64,000 nt of DNA from Flavobacterium sp. SCGC AAA160-P02 (GTDB lineage Bacteria > Bacteroidota > Bacteroidia > Flavobacteriales > Flavobacteriaceae), in the NCBI GenBank assembly GCA_000383355.1, contig KB911091.1:111024-175023 (forward strand), written 5' to 3'. The notes under the pieces are model-generated. The model did not search any database, was not told where the DNA came from, and was given only the letters and a program-made list of their open reading frames with translations. Shown here piece by piece: positions 1 through 6,858 of this stretch. Each line of letters begins with the position of its first letter. The first letter of the stretch is position 1. The position numbers and the translations under genes were made by a program.

Positions 1-74
1 TTTTTTTGCGAAAATTGTTTTTCCAATTCGCAAAAATTATAATAGATAAAAAGGAGTATAAGCCAGTTACTTAG
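1..74 (+). CDS. C-terminal end of an unidentified protein (5' end outside window)
   Basis: The frame is open from the left edge to a TAG at 72-74 and encodes 23 residues ending in KKEYKPVT. I do not recognise the family. Coding is supported by the tandem copy 86 bp downstream (95-160): it translates to nearly the same residues ending in GKEYKPVT and a TAA stop, and four of the six differing codons, counting the stop, are synonymous. Only the last two dozen codons are visible, so no function can be given. Confidence 0.5.
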   Translation, partial: FLRKLFFQFAKIIIDKKEYKPVT

Positions 75-160
75 TTTTTAGAGTTTATTTTTTTCGAAAA
101 TTGTTTTTCCAATTCGCAAAAATTGTTATTGATGGAAAAGAGTATAAGCCGGTTACTTAA
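1..160 (+). repeat. 86-bp tandem duplication of a gene 3' end
   Basis: Positions 9-74 and 95-160 align without gaps at 58 of 66 bases, and the first 30 bases (9-38 and 95-124) are identical. The unit holds the last codons of the upstream protein plus a short AT-rich spacer. The frame of the second copy is closed upstream by a TAA at 59-61, so it is a detached tail fragment. The start of each unit can also fold as a weak hairpin (GCGAA with TTCGC). Confidence 0.85.
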
Positions 161-174
161 ATTTAAATAGATGA

Positions 175-255
175 TGGCATTCCCTTTCAGGTCACGCTTT
201 CGGTAGTCGCTCTCTTTGAGGAGCTTCAACAAAACCTCAATCGTTAATGCGCCAA
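175..255. other. higher-GC intergenic relic of unknown nature
   Basis: This stretch of about 80 bases is visibly richer in G and C than its AT-rich surroundings. It has no long open frame and no tRNA-like fold that I can find. Its texture recalls the degenerate stretch at 17835-17870 after tRNA-Ser. It may be a decayed dispersed repeat, but nothing in the window confirms that. Confidence 0.3.
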
Positions 256-299
256 ATAAAATAATTTATAATTGCGTATTAATAATTAAAAAATCATAC

Positions 300-307
300 T
301 ATCTTTG
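300..307 (+). promoter_or_regulatory. -7 box of the rpsU promoter
   Basis: TATCTTTG matches the Bacteroidota -7 consensus TAnnTTTG. Transcription would begin near 313-315, leaving a leader of about 38 bases that contains the Shine-Dalgarno sequence. I see no well-placed -33 TTG. Confidence 0.6.
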
Positions 308-335
308 CAGTCCAATTTTAAAAAGAGAACATTGA

Positions 336-344
336 AAGGAGGTG
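336..344 (+). promoter_or_regulatory. strong Shine-Dalgarno sequence of rpsU
   Basis: AAGGAGGTG is complementary to nine bases of the usual 16S 3' end and lies 7 bases before the rpsU ATG. No other gene here has a comparable site. In Bacteroidota the anti-SD is normally masked on the ribosome by bS21, bS18 and bS6. A strong SD on the gene for bS21 lets ribosomes that lack bS21 translate it preferentially. Confidence 0.85.
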
Positions 345-351
345 CCAACAC

Positions 352-549
352 ATGTTAATCATTCCAGTAAAAGAAGGAGAGAATATCGATAGAGCTTTAA
401 AACGTTTCAAAAGAAAATTTGATCGTACAAAGACTATGAGAAACTTGCGCGAAAGAAAGCATTTCACAAAGCCATCTGTAGCAAAAAGAGCTCAAAGAAT
501 CAAAGCATCTTATGTACAAGGACTAAGAACAAAAGAAGAAGTTGGTTAA
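352..549 (+). CDS. rpsU: 30S ribosomal protein bS21
   Basis: This is bS21, a small basic protein of the 30S subunit platform. The 65 residues have the family pattern: an N-terminal strand with VKEGENIDRALKRFKRK, then a long Arg/Lys-rich helix with RERKHFTKPS. The start is fixed by an ATG 7 bases after a perfect Shine-Dalgarno sequence, which is exceptional in this phylum and points to autoregulation through free anti-SD ribosomes. The gene has its own TAnnTTTG promoter at 300 and a terminator at 570-599, so it is transcribed apart from the recombinase gene that follows. Confidence 0.97.
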   Translation: MLIIPVKEGENIDRALKRFKRKFDRTKTMRNLRERKHFTKPSVAKRAQRIKASYVQGLRTKEEVG

Positions 550-569
550 ACTTTTTCTAAGAATATTAA

Positions 570-599
570 AAACCCATATCATTTGATATGGGTTTTTTA
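570..599 (+). terminator. rho-independent terminator after rpsU
   Basis: AACCCATATC and GATATGGGTT form a 10-bp stem with loop ATTT (571-594), followed by a T run. Confidence 0.9.
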
Positions 600-641
600 T
601 TGCTTCCTATTTAGTACATTTGAAAGACCTATTTAAATTAG

Positions 642-1541
642 ATGAATTTAATTGATTCCTTTCTAGAATATTTGTTATTAGAAAAAAAATATTCTATTCA
701 TACAATTACAGCCTATAGAAATGATTTAGTTTCCTTACAGAGCTTTTGTAAAGAAACCTACCAACAAGAAACCATCTCAGACATTCATTACACTCAAATA
801 AGATCTTGGATTGTAATGCTGGTAGAAGCAAAGGTATCTAACCGAAGTATCAACAGAAAAACAAGTTCCTTAAAATCTTTCTACAAATATTTGCAGAAAA
901 TTAAAGTTATTGAGAAAAATCCGCTTTCAAGTCATAGAGCTTTAAAAACGCCTAAAAAAATTCAAGTACCTTTTTCAGTTAAAGAAGTTACTGCTGTATT
1001 ATTAGATATTAGCACCAATAATTCTTTTGAAGCTATCAGAGATAAATTAATAGTAGAATTGTTTTATTCAACCGGTATGAGAAGAGCTGAGCTAATTCAT
1101 CTAAAAATGAGCTCTATTAATTTTTCAGAAAAACAGTTAAAAGTAGTAGGAAAGCGAAATAAAGAACGATTACTTCCCATGCTTCCAAGTATTGTTGAAA
1201 GTTTGGCCTCTTATATTAAATTAAGAGAAACAATAAAGAGTACAGAAGACTATTTGTTTCTAACTCAAAAAGGAAACAAAATTTATGAAACACTTGTATA
1301 TAGAGTTATAAATAATTACTTTAGTAAAGTCTCTTCCAAACTAAAGAAAAGCCCACACATATTAAGGCATTCTTTTGCTACGCACCTATTAAATGAAGGA
1401 GCAGATTTAAATTCGGTTAAAGAATTACTAGGACATTCAAGCTTAGCCTCTACCCAAGTCTATACACACAATAGCTTGGAGCAACTAAAAAAAGTATATA
1501 AACAAGCTCACCCTAGGAGCAACAAAAAACAAAATTTATGA
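642..1541 (+). CDS. xerC: tyrosine recombinase of the XerC/XerD family
   Basis: Tyrosine site-specific recombinase of 299 residues, the usual length of XerC/XerD, which resolve chromosome dimers at dif. The N-terminal SAM-like core-binding domain covers about 1-90 and the catalytic domain about 110-290. The catalytic set is complete: R147 (GMRRAE), K171, H239 and R242 (HILR), H265 (LGHSS) and the nucleophile Y274 (QVYTH). Its stop overlaps the hpf start by 4 bases (ATGA), so the two are translationally coupled. The placement between rpsU and hpf favours a housekeeping Xer protein over a mobile-element integrase. I cannot tell XerC from XerD by sequence alone. Confidence 0.88.
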   Translation: MNLIDSFLEYLLLEKKYSIHTITAYRNDLVSLQSFCKETYQQETISDIHYTQIRSWIVMLVEAKVSNRSINRKTSSLKSFYKYLQKIKVIEKNPLSSHRALKTPKKIQVPFSVKEVTAVLLDISTNNSFEAIRDKLIVELFYSTGMRRAELIHLKMSSINFSEKQLKVVGKRNKERLLPMLPSIVESLASYIKLRETIKSTEDYLFLTQKGNKIYETLVYRVINNYFSKVSSKLKKSPHILRHSFATHLLNEGADLNSVKELLGHSSLASTQVYTHNSLEQLKKVYKQAHPRSNKKQNL

Positions 1542-1846
1542 AAGTAACCACCCAGTCAGTAAATTTTAATGCCTCAGTAGACTTATTAGATTTCATAGAA
1601 AAGAAAGTCGCATCGTTGGCAAAGTTTCACGATAAGATTGTGAATGCAGAAGTTTTTCTTAAATTAGAAAACTCAAGCGACAAAGAGAATAAAATTACAG
1701 AGATAAAAATAAATATTCCAGGAAATGAATTGGTTGTAAAAAAACAATTCAAAAGCTTTGAAGAAGGCGTAAGCACAGGGGTTGAATCATTAAAGAGAAG
1801 GCTAAAGAAATCAAAAGAAAAATTAAGAGATTCAATAGCTATATAA
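1538..1846 (+). CDS. hpf: ribosome hibernation-promoting factor, short form
   Basis: Protein of 102 residues matching the short HPF/RaiA family, which binds the 30S decoding region and helps inactivate or dimerise ribosomes in stationary phase. The beta-alpha-beta-beta-beta-alpha pattern is visible: an N-terminal strand with VNFNASVDLLDFIEKKV, a middle with AEVFLKLENSS, and a basic C-terminal helix (about residues 85-98). It lacks the long C-terminal dimerisation domain of long HPF. The start overlaps the recombinase stop as ATGA, and the tRNA-tuf promoter lies about 50 bases downstream. Confidence 0.9.
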   Translation: MKVTTQSVNFNASVDLLDFIEKKVASLAKFHDKIVNAEVFLKLENSSDKENKITEIKINIPGNELVVKKQFKSFEEGVSTGVESLKRRLKKSKEKLRDSIAI

Positions 1847-1893
1847 AATGCATAAAAAAGCATAAAAAAGTTTTAGAAATTAAAAAAACTTAT

Positions 1894-1901
1894 TACATTT
1901 G
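1894..1901 (+). promoter_or_regulatory. -7 box of the tRNA-tuf operon
   Basis: TACATTTG matches TAnnTTTG. The start site would be near 1907-1909, about 35 bases before the first tRNA. Confidence 0.6.
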
Positions 1902-1942
1902 CAGTCCGTTAGAAATAACGGATTGTTTTTGTTTAAAAAACA

Positions 1943-2016
1943 GCCGATGTAGCTCAGCTGGCTAGAGCAGCTGATTTGTAATCAGCAGGTCGTGGGTTCG
2001 AGTCCCTCCATCGGCT
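1943..2016 (+). tRNA. tRNA-Thr (anticodon TGT)
   Basis: Full cloverleaf of 74 bases. The acceptor GCCGATG pairs with CATCGGC, and the anticodon stem GCTGA/TCAGC encloses loop TTTGTAA, giving anticodon TGT for ACA codons. The T loop TTCGAGT is present. CCA is not encoded. It is the first of four tRNA genes leading into tuf. Confidence 0.97.
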
Positions 2017-2054
2017 CAAAAACAACAGTACGTTCATTTAAATAGTGAAATTTT

Positions 2055-2136
2055 GGGGAGATACTCAAGCGGCCAACGAGGACGGACTGTAACTCCGTTG
2101 ACTACGTCTTCGCAGGTTCGAATCCTGCTCTCCCCA
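2055..2136 (+). tRNA. tRNA-Tyr (anticodon GTA)
   Basis: Class II tRNA of 82 bases with a long variable arm. The acceptor GGGGAGA pairs with TCTCCCC, and the anticodon loop CTGTAAC lies between ACGGA and TCCGT. The discriminator base is A and CCA is not encoded. Confidence 0.97.
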
Positions 2137-2155
2137 CAAAAATTTCAATTAAAAT

Positions 2156-2228
2156 GCGAGAGTAGCTCAGTTGGTAGAGCGTCAGCCTTCCAAGCTGAAT
2201 GTCGCCAGTTCGAACCTGGTCTCTCGCT
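2156..2228 (+). tRNA. tRNA-Gly (anticodon TCC)
   Basis: Cloverleaf of 73 bases with acceptor GCGAGAG/CTCTCGC and anticodon stem TCAGC/GCTGA around loop CTTCCAA. It reads GGA codons. Confidence 0.97.
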
Positions 2229-2321
2229 CAAAAGGATAAAGTATTGTTTTAGAAATAAGATAAGAAGTTTGTCCTGAGTGTTAGTCTGTGAAAAGTTAGT
2301 CTCACACTCAAATTTTTCCAA

Positions 2322-2394
2322 GCCGGTGTAGCTCAGATGGTAGAGCGCATCCTTGGTAGGGATGAGGTCACGGGTTCAACTCCCGTCGCTGGCT
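2322..2394 (+). tRNA. tRNA-Thr (anticodon GGT)
   Basis: Cloverleaf of 73 bases. The acceptor GCCGGTG pairs with CGCTGGC through two wobble pairs, and the anticodon stem CATCC/GGATG encloses loop TTGGTAG. It is the second threonine tRNA of the cluster and lies 59 bases before tuf. Confidence 0.97.
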
Positions 2395-2453
2395 CAAAAG
2401 AAGAATTTATTAGACACTAAATATATTTAACTTAGAATTAAAAATTAATAATC

Positions 2454-3641
2454 ATGGCAAAAGCAAATTTTGACCGTTCGAAACCACACTTAAACATTGG
2501 TACAATCGGACATGTAGATCACGGTAAGACTACACTAACTGCGGCTATTACTAAAGTATTAGCTGATGCAGGATTCTCTTCAGCACTATCTTTCGATCAG
2601 ATTGATAATGCACCAGAAGAAAAAGAAAGAGGTATTACAATTAATACATCTCACGTTGAGTATCAAACAGCAAATCGTCACTACGCACACGTAGATTGTC
2701 CAGGTCACGCGGATTACGTGAAGAACATGGTAACTGGTGCTGCTCAAATGGATGGTGCAATTTTAGTTGTTGCTGCTACAGACGGACCAATGCCACAAAC
2801 TCGTGAGCACATCCTTTTAGGACGTCAGGTAGGTATTCCTCGTATGGTTGTATTTATGAATAAAGTAGATATGGTTGATGATGAAGAACTAATTGAATTG
2901 GTAGATATGGAAGTAAGAGAATTACTTTCTTTCTATGAGTACGATGGAGATAATGGTCCTGTAATAGCAGGTTCTGCTCTAGGAGCATTAAATGGTGAGC
3001 AAAAATGGGTTGATACCGTTATGGAATTAATGGAAGCTGTTGATACATGGATTGAAGAGCCATTAAGAGAGGTTGATAAAGATTTCTTAATGCCTATTGA
3101 AGATGTATTCTCTATTACTGGTCGTGGTACTGTTGCTACTGGTAGAATTGAAACAGGTATTGCAAATACTGGAGATCCAGTAGAAATTATTGGTATGGGA
3201 GCTGAGAAATTAACTTCTACAATTACTGGTATTGAAATGTTCCGTCAAATCTTAGATAGAGGAGAAGCAGGAGATAATGCAGGTATCTTATTAAGAGGTA
3301 TAGAGAAGTCTGATATTAAAAGAGGTATGGTAATTACCAAGCCTGGATCAGTAACACCACATGCAAAGTTTAAAGCTGAGGTATACGTTCTTAAAAAAGA
3401 AGAAGGTGGTCGTCACACACCATTTCACAATAACTATCGTCCTCAGTTCTATGTAAGAACAACAGACGTAACAGGTACTATTAATTTACCAGATGGTATA
3501 GAAATGGTAATGCCAGGAGATAACTTAACTATAACAGTTGATTTACTTCAGCCAATTGCATTAAACTTAGGTTTACGTTTTGCAATCCGTGAAGGAGGAA
3601 GAACAGTTGGAGCTGGTCAAGTAACTGAAATTTTAGACTAA
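2454..3641 (+). CDS. tuf: translation elongation factor Tu
   Basis: EF-Tu delivers aminoacyl-tRNA to the ribosome. The 395-residue protein has the G domain with GHVDHGKT (19-26), the switch II motif DCPGH (81-85) and the specificity motif NKVD (136-139), followed by beta-barrel domains 2 and 3. The start [12 protein letters not shown] is typical. It follows tRNA-Thr(GGT) and precedes tRNA-Trp. The order Thr-Tyr-Gly-Thr-tuf is the same as in the E. coli tufB operon, so the tRNAs and tuf are probably one transcript. No other tuf copy lies in this window. Confidence 0.99.
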   Translation: MAKANFDRSKPHLNIGTIGHVDHGKTTLTAAITKVLADAGFSSALSFDQIDNAPEEKERGITINTSHVEYQTANRHYAHVDCPGHADYVKNMVTGAAQMDGAILVVAATDGPMPQTREHILLGRQVGIPRMVVFMNKVDMVDDEELIELVDMEVRELLSFYEYDGDNGPVIAGSALGALNGEQKWVDTVMELMEAVDTWIEEPLREVDKDFLMPIEDVFSITGRGTVATGRIETGIANTGDPVEIIGMGAEKLTSTITGIEMFRQILDRGEAGDNAGILLRGIEKSDIKRGMVITKPGSVTPHAKFKAEVYVLKKEEGGRHTPFHNNYRPQFYVRTTDVTGTINLPDGIEMVMPGDNLTITVDLLQPIALNLGLRFAIREGGRTVGAGQVTEILD

Positions 3642-3676
3642 TTTTTAGTCAATAATTATAAGTTTTAATCGTTGAA

Positions 3677-3700
3677 GGTGTCCTGATTTATCAGGATGCC
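3677..3700 (+). terminator. stem-loop between tuf and tRNA-Trp
   Basis: GGTGTCCTGA and TCAGGATGCC form a 10-bp stem with a 4-base loop, followed by only three T. It may be a weak terminator or a processing site that separates tuf mRNA from the tRNA-Trp/secE transcript. Confidence 0.5.
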
Positions 3701-3717
3701 TTTACGAATGAATAGAG

Positions 3718-3790
3718 ACGGGTTTAGCTCAGCTGGTAGAGCACTGGTCTCCAAAACCAGGTGTCGGGGGTTCGAGTCCCTCAATCCGTG
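3718..3790 (+). tRNA. tRNA-Trp (anticodon CCA)
   Basis: Cloverleaf of 73 bases. The acceptor ACGGGTT pairs with AATCCGT, and the anticodon stem CTGGT/ACCAG encloses loop CTCCAAA. The discriminator is G. It lies 14 bases before secE, the arrangement commonly seen in bacteria. Confidence 0.97.
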
Positions 3791-3804
3791 CAAATAATGA
3801 ACAC

Positions 3805-4002
3805 ATGAAGTTTATACAATATATTAAAGACTCTTTTGAAGAATTAAATAATCACATGACTTGGTCGTCTAGTAAAGATGCTCAAAAAACAACGGTCACA
3901 GTTGCAATTTTTACAATTGTTTTTGCACTTGCTGTTGCTGGAGTTGATTATGTTTTTCAGACAGGGTTAGATAATTTTTTCGGAATGTTTAAATCCAACT
4001 AA
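3805..4002 (+). CDS. secE: preprotein translocase subunit SecE
   Basis: SecE clamps SecY in the inner-membrane translocon. The 65-residue protein is the short, single-pass form: an amphipathic N-terminal helix with SFEELNNHMTW, then one membrane segment at about 29-52. The conserved E-L-x-x-V/M-T-W motif before the membrane helix is present. It lies between tRNA-Trp and nusG, with its stop 2 bases before the nusG ATG, which supports the call despite its small size. Confidence 0.95.
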   Translation: MKFIQYIKDSFEELNNHMTWSSSKDAQKTTVTVAIFTIVFALAVAGVDYVFQTGLDNFFGMFKSN

Positions 4003-4004
4003 TA

Positions 4005-4553
4005 ATGACTGACTCAGTAATGAAATGGTATGTTGTGAGAGCAATCGGAGGTCAAGAAAACAAAGTGAAGTCTTATATAGAGACTGAAATTTCTCGTTTA
4101 GGACTTTCTGACTTTGTGAGTCAGGTATTGGTTCCTAAAGAAAAAGTAATTCAAATTCGTGATGGAAAGAAAGTACACAAAGAAAAAGTTTATTTTCCAG
4201 GGTATATTATGGTGGAGGCTAATCTAGCAGGAGAAGTACCTCACGTTATTAAATCAATTACAGGTGTTATTGGTTTTTTAGGAGAAAAAAAAGGAGGAGA
4301 GCCTGTTCCAATGCGTAGATCAGAAGTGAACAGAATGCTTGGTAAGGTTGATGAATTAGCCATCCAAGACGAAAATATTGCCATTCCTTTTACACCAGGA
4401 GAAACGGTGAAAGTTATAGATGGACCATTTAATGGTTTTGACGGAACTATAGAAAAAGTGAATGAAGAGAAGAGAAAATTAGAAGTCATGGTTAAGATTT
4501 TTGGACGTAAAACTCCATTAGAACTTAGTTACATGCAAGTAGAGAAAATATAA
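4005..4553 (+). CDS. nusG: transcription termination/antitermination factor NusG
   Basis: NusG binds the RNA polymerase clamp and links transcription to translation or Rho. The 182 residues contain the NGN domain (about 7-115, beginning KWYVVRAIGGQENKV) and a C-terminal KOW domain (about 125-182, with GPFNGFDGTIEKV). A second Met at codon 6 is a possible alternative start. It is 2 bases from secE and 71 bases from rplK, the standard secE-nusG-rplKAJL-rpoBC order. Confidence 0.98.
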   Translation: MTDSVMKWYVVRAIGGQENKVKSYIETEISRLGLSDFVSQVLVPKEKVIQIRDGKKVHKEKVYFPGYIMVEANLAGEVPHVIKSITGVIGFLGEKKGGEPVPMRRSEVNRMLGKVDELAIQDENIAIPFTPGETVKVIDGPFNGFDGTIEKVNEEKRKLEVMVKIFGRKTPLELSYMQVEKI

Positions 4554-4624
4554 TTGTTACACAAATATATACCGATGTGTTTTTTGCTTCCAATTAAAAA
4601 ACAGGTCACTAAATAGTTATTAAA

Positions 4625-5062
4625 ATGGCAAAAGAGTTAAGTAAAGTAGTTAAATTACAAGTTAGGGGAGGTGCCGCGAATCCATCGCCACCGGTTGGAC
4701 CCGCTCTAGGTGCTGCAGGTGTTAACATCATGGAGTTCTGTAAGCAATTCAATGCTAGAACTCAAGACAAACAAGGTAAAATTTTACCTGTTGTTATTAG
4801 TGTTTTTAAAGACAAATCATTTGATTTTGTAGTAAAAACTCCACCCGCTGCAGTACAATTAATGGAAGCGGCAAAAATCAAGAAAGGTTCAGGAGAACCT
4901 AACAGAAAAAAAGTAGCGTCTGTTTCTTGGGATCAAATTAAAGTGATTGCAGAAGACAAAATGGTAGATTTAAATGCATTTACAATTGAATCAGCAATGA
5001 AGATGATCGCTGGTACAGCCCGTTCTATGGGATTAACAGTTAAAGGTAATGCACCAGCATAA
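4625..5062 (+). CDS. rplK: 50S ribosomal protein uL11
   Basis: uL11 sits at the base of the GTPase-associated centre with 23S rRNA helices 43/44. The 145 residues show the signature [15 protein letters not shown] near the N terminus and the C-terminal rRNA-binding helices ending [11 protein letters not shown]. The length is normal. It is the first gene of rplK-rplA-rplJ-rplL. Confidence 0.98.
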   Translation: MAKELSKVVKLQVRGGAANPSPPVGPALGAAGVNIMEFCKQFNARTQDKQGKILPVVISVFKDKSFDFVVKTPPAAVQLMEAAKIKKGSGEPNRKKVASVSWDQIKVIAEDKMVDLNAFTIESAMKMIAGTARSMGLTVKGNAPA

Positions 5063-5082
5063 ACTTTATAAAAACTAGTAAA

Positions 5083-5775
5083 ATGGCAAGATTAACAAAA
5101 AAGCAAAAAGAAGCGCACGCTAAATTAGATAATACGAAAGCATTAGATATAAATGCTGCTTCTGCTTTAATCAAAGAAATTACTAATGTAAAGTTTGATG
5201 CATCTGTAGATATCGCTGTTCGTTTAGGAGTAGATCCACGTAAAGCTAACCAAATGGTTAGAGGCGTAGTGACATTACCACACGGAACAGGGAAAGATGT
5301 AAAAGTGCTTGCATTAGTAACACCAGATAAAGAAGCCGAAGCTCTGGAAGCGGGTGCAGATTATGTTGGTTTAGATGAATACCTTCAAAAAATTAAAGGA
5401 GGATGGACAGACGTAGACGTGATTATCACAATGCCTAGTGTTATGGGTAAATTAGGTCCTTTAGGAAGAGTTTTAGGTCCTAGAGGTTTAATGCCTAACC
5501 CAAAGACAGGTACGGTAACTATGGATGTTGCAAAAGCAGTAAAAGAAGTAAAAGCAGGTAAGATAGATTTTAAAGTTGATAAAACAGGAATCATTCATGC
5601 TGCAGTTGCTAAAGCATCTTTTGATGCTGATAAAATTGCTGAAAATGCAAATGAATTATTACAAACAATTATTAAATTGAAACCAACAGCATCAAAAGGA
5701 GCTTACATTAAGAGCGTTTTTATGAGTTCTACTATGAGCCCTAGTGTTGAAGTTGATGTAAAATCTGTTTCGTAA
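5083..5775 (+). CDS. rplA: 50S ribosomal protein uL1
   Basis: uL1 forms the L1 stalk that helps release tRNA from the E site. The 230 residues have the family motif [22 protein letters not shown] in the central domain and the usual split alpha/beta fold. It follows rplK by 20 bases. In other bacteria L1 represses its own operon; I see no clear L1-binding mimic in the 4554-4624 leader. Confidence 0.98.
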   Translation: MARLTKKQKEAHAKLDNTKALDINAASALIKEITNVKFDASVDIAVRLGVDPRKANQMVRGVVTLPHGTGKDVKVLALVTPDKEAEALEAGADYVGLDEYLQKIKGGWTDVDVIITMPSVMGKLGPLGRVLGPRGLMPNPKTGTVTMDVAKAVKEVKAGKIDFKVDKTGIIHAAVAKASFDADKIAENANELLQTIIKLKPTASKGAYIKSVFMSSTMSPSVEVDVKSVS

Positions 5776-5795
5776 GCAGTTAAAAATGTATCATT

Positions 5796-6311
5796 ATGAC
5801 TAGAGAAGAAAAATCACAAGTAATACAAGATTTAACAGTTACGTTAGCAAGAACTAATACCATCTATTTAGCAGATATATCTGGTTTAGATGCATTAGCT
5901 ACATCAAACTTACGTAGAGCTTGTTTTAAAGCTAACGTTCAACTAGCTGTTGTTAAAAACACATTGCTTTCAAAAGCAATGGAAGCTTCTGATAAGGAGT
6001 TTGGAGAATTACAAGATGTATTAAAAGGTAATACCTCTTTAATGATTTCTGAGGCAAGTAATGCACCTGCTAAAGTGATCAAAGAGTTCAGAAAAAAATC
6101 AGACAAGCCCTTGTTAAAAGGTGCTTACATTGAAGAAGCTATTTATGTTGGAGACGACCAATTAGAATCTCTTGTAAATGTGAAGTCTAAAGAAGAACTT
6201 ATTGGAGATATTATTACATTATTACAATCACCTGCTAAAAATGTTATTTCAGCATTGCAGTCAAGTGGAGGTAAATTATCTGGTATTTTACAAACATTAT
6301 CAGAAAAATAA
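5796..6311 (+). CDS. rplJ: 50S ribosomal protein uL10
   Basis: uL10 is the stalk base that anchors bL12 dimers. The 171 residues start MTREEKSQVIQDL and contain the rRNA-binding N-terminal domain (about 1-130). The C-terminal helix, about 140-171, binds bL12. It lies 20 bases after rplA and 48 bases before rplL. Confidence 0.97.
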   Translation: MTREEKSQVIQDLTVTLARTNTIYLADISGLDALATSNLRRACFKANVQLAVVKNTLLSKAMEASDKEFGELQDVLKGNTSLMISEASNAPAKVIKEFRKKSDKPLLKGAYIEEAIYVGDDQLESLVNVKSKEELIGDIITLLQSPAKNVISALQSSGGKLSGILQTLSEK

Positions 6312-6359
6312 ATTAGCGCATTAATAAACTAAATAATAAAAATTTTTAAAACAATTGAA

Positions 6360-6734
6360 ATGGCAGATTTAAAAGATTTCGCAGAACAATTAGTTAACTT
6401 AACTGTAAAAGAGGTTAACGAATTAGCTGGTATTTTAAAAGATGAGTACGGTATCGAACCTGCAGCAGCAGCTGTAGCAGTTGCTGGTCCAGCAGCAGGA
6501 GGTGATGATGCAGCTGAAGAGCAAACAGAATTTGATGTAATCTTAAAAGCAGCAGGTGCTTCTAAACTAGCAGTTGTAAAGTTAGTTAAGGAATTAACTG
6601 GTTTAGGATTAAAAGAAGCTAAAGGTATCGTTGATAGCGCGCCTGCACCAATTAAAGAAGGTGTTTCTAAAGATGAGGCAGAAGGTCTTCAAAAATCTTT
6701 GGAAGAAGCAGGAGCTGAGGTTGAGCTTAAATAA
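6360..6734 (+). CDS. rplL: 50S ribosomal protein bL12 (L7/L12)
   Basis: bL12 is the mobile stalk protein that recruits translation factors. The 124 residues contain the N-terminal dimerisation helices, an alanine-rich hinge (about 35-55) and the C-terminal factor-binding domain with [19 protein letters not shown]. It is followed by a long hairpin before rpoB that probably sets relative expression of stalk protein and polymerase. Confidence 0.99.
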   Translation: MADLKDFAEQLVNLTVKEVNELAGILKDEYGIEPAAAAVAVAGPAAGGDDAAEEQTEFDVILKAAGASKLAVVKLVKELTGLGLKEAKGIVDSAPAPIKEGVSKDEAEGLQKSLEEAGAEVELK

Positions 6735-6758
6735 GCTTTAACATATCTAACAAACTAA

Positions 6759-6797
6759 GGTTTAGGTACTAAGAATATAGATTCTTAGACCTAAACC
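6759..6797 (+). terminator. hairpin between rplL and rpoB, likely attenuator or processing site
   Basis: GGTTTAGGT-A-CTAAGAAT pairs with ATTCTTAG-ACCTAAACC: 17 bp with one bulged A and a 4-base loop. Only ATTTTGTG follows, so readthrough to rpoB is expected. E. coli has an attenuator and RNase III site at the same position, but I see no sequence homology to it. Confidence 0.7.
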
Positions 6798-6858
6798 ATT
6801 TTGTGTATATATTCGTTCTTTATTAAATACAGATTTTTAATCAAAAAAACATTCTCTT

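Noticed and set aside
642-1541. Mobile-element integrase near duplicated gene tails
   Set aside because: The recombinase overlaps hpf and sits in a core locus with XerC/D length and motifs; there is no direct link to the 3'-end arrays.
2053-2277. Open frame over tRNA-Tyr and tRNA-Gly
   Set aside because: It is the translation of two tRNA genes, not a protein.
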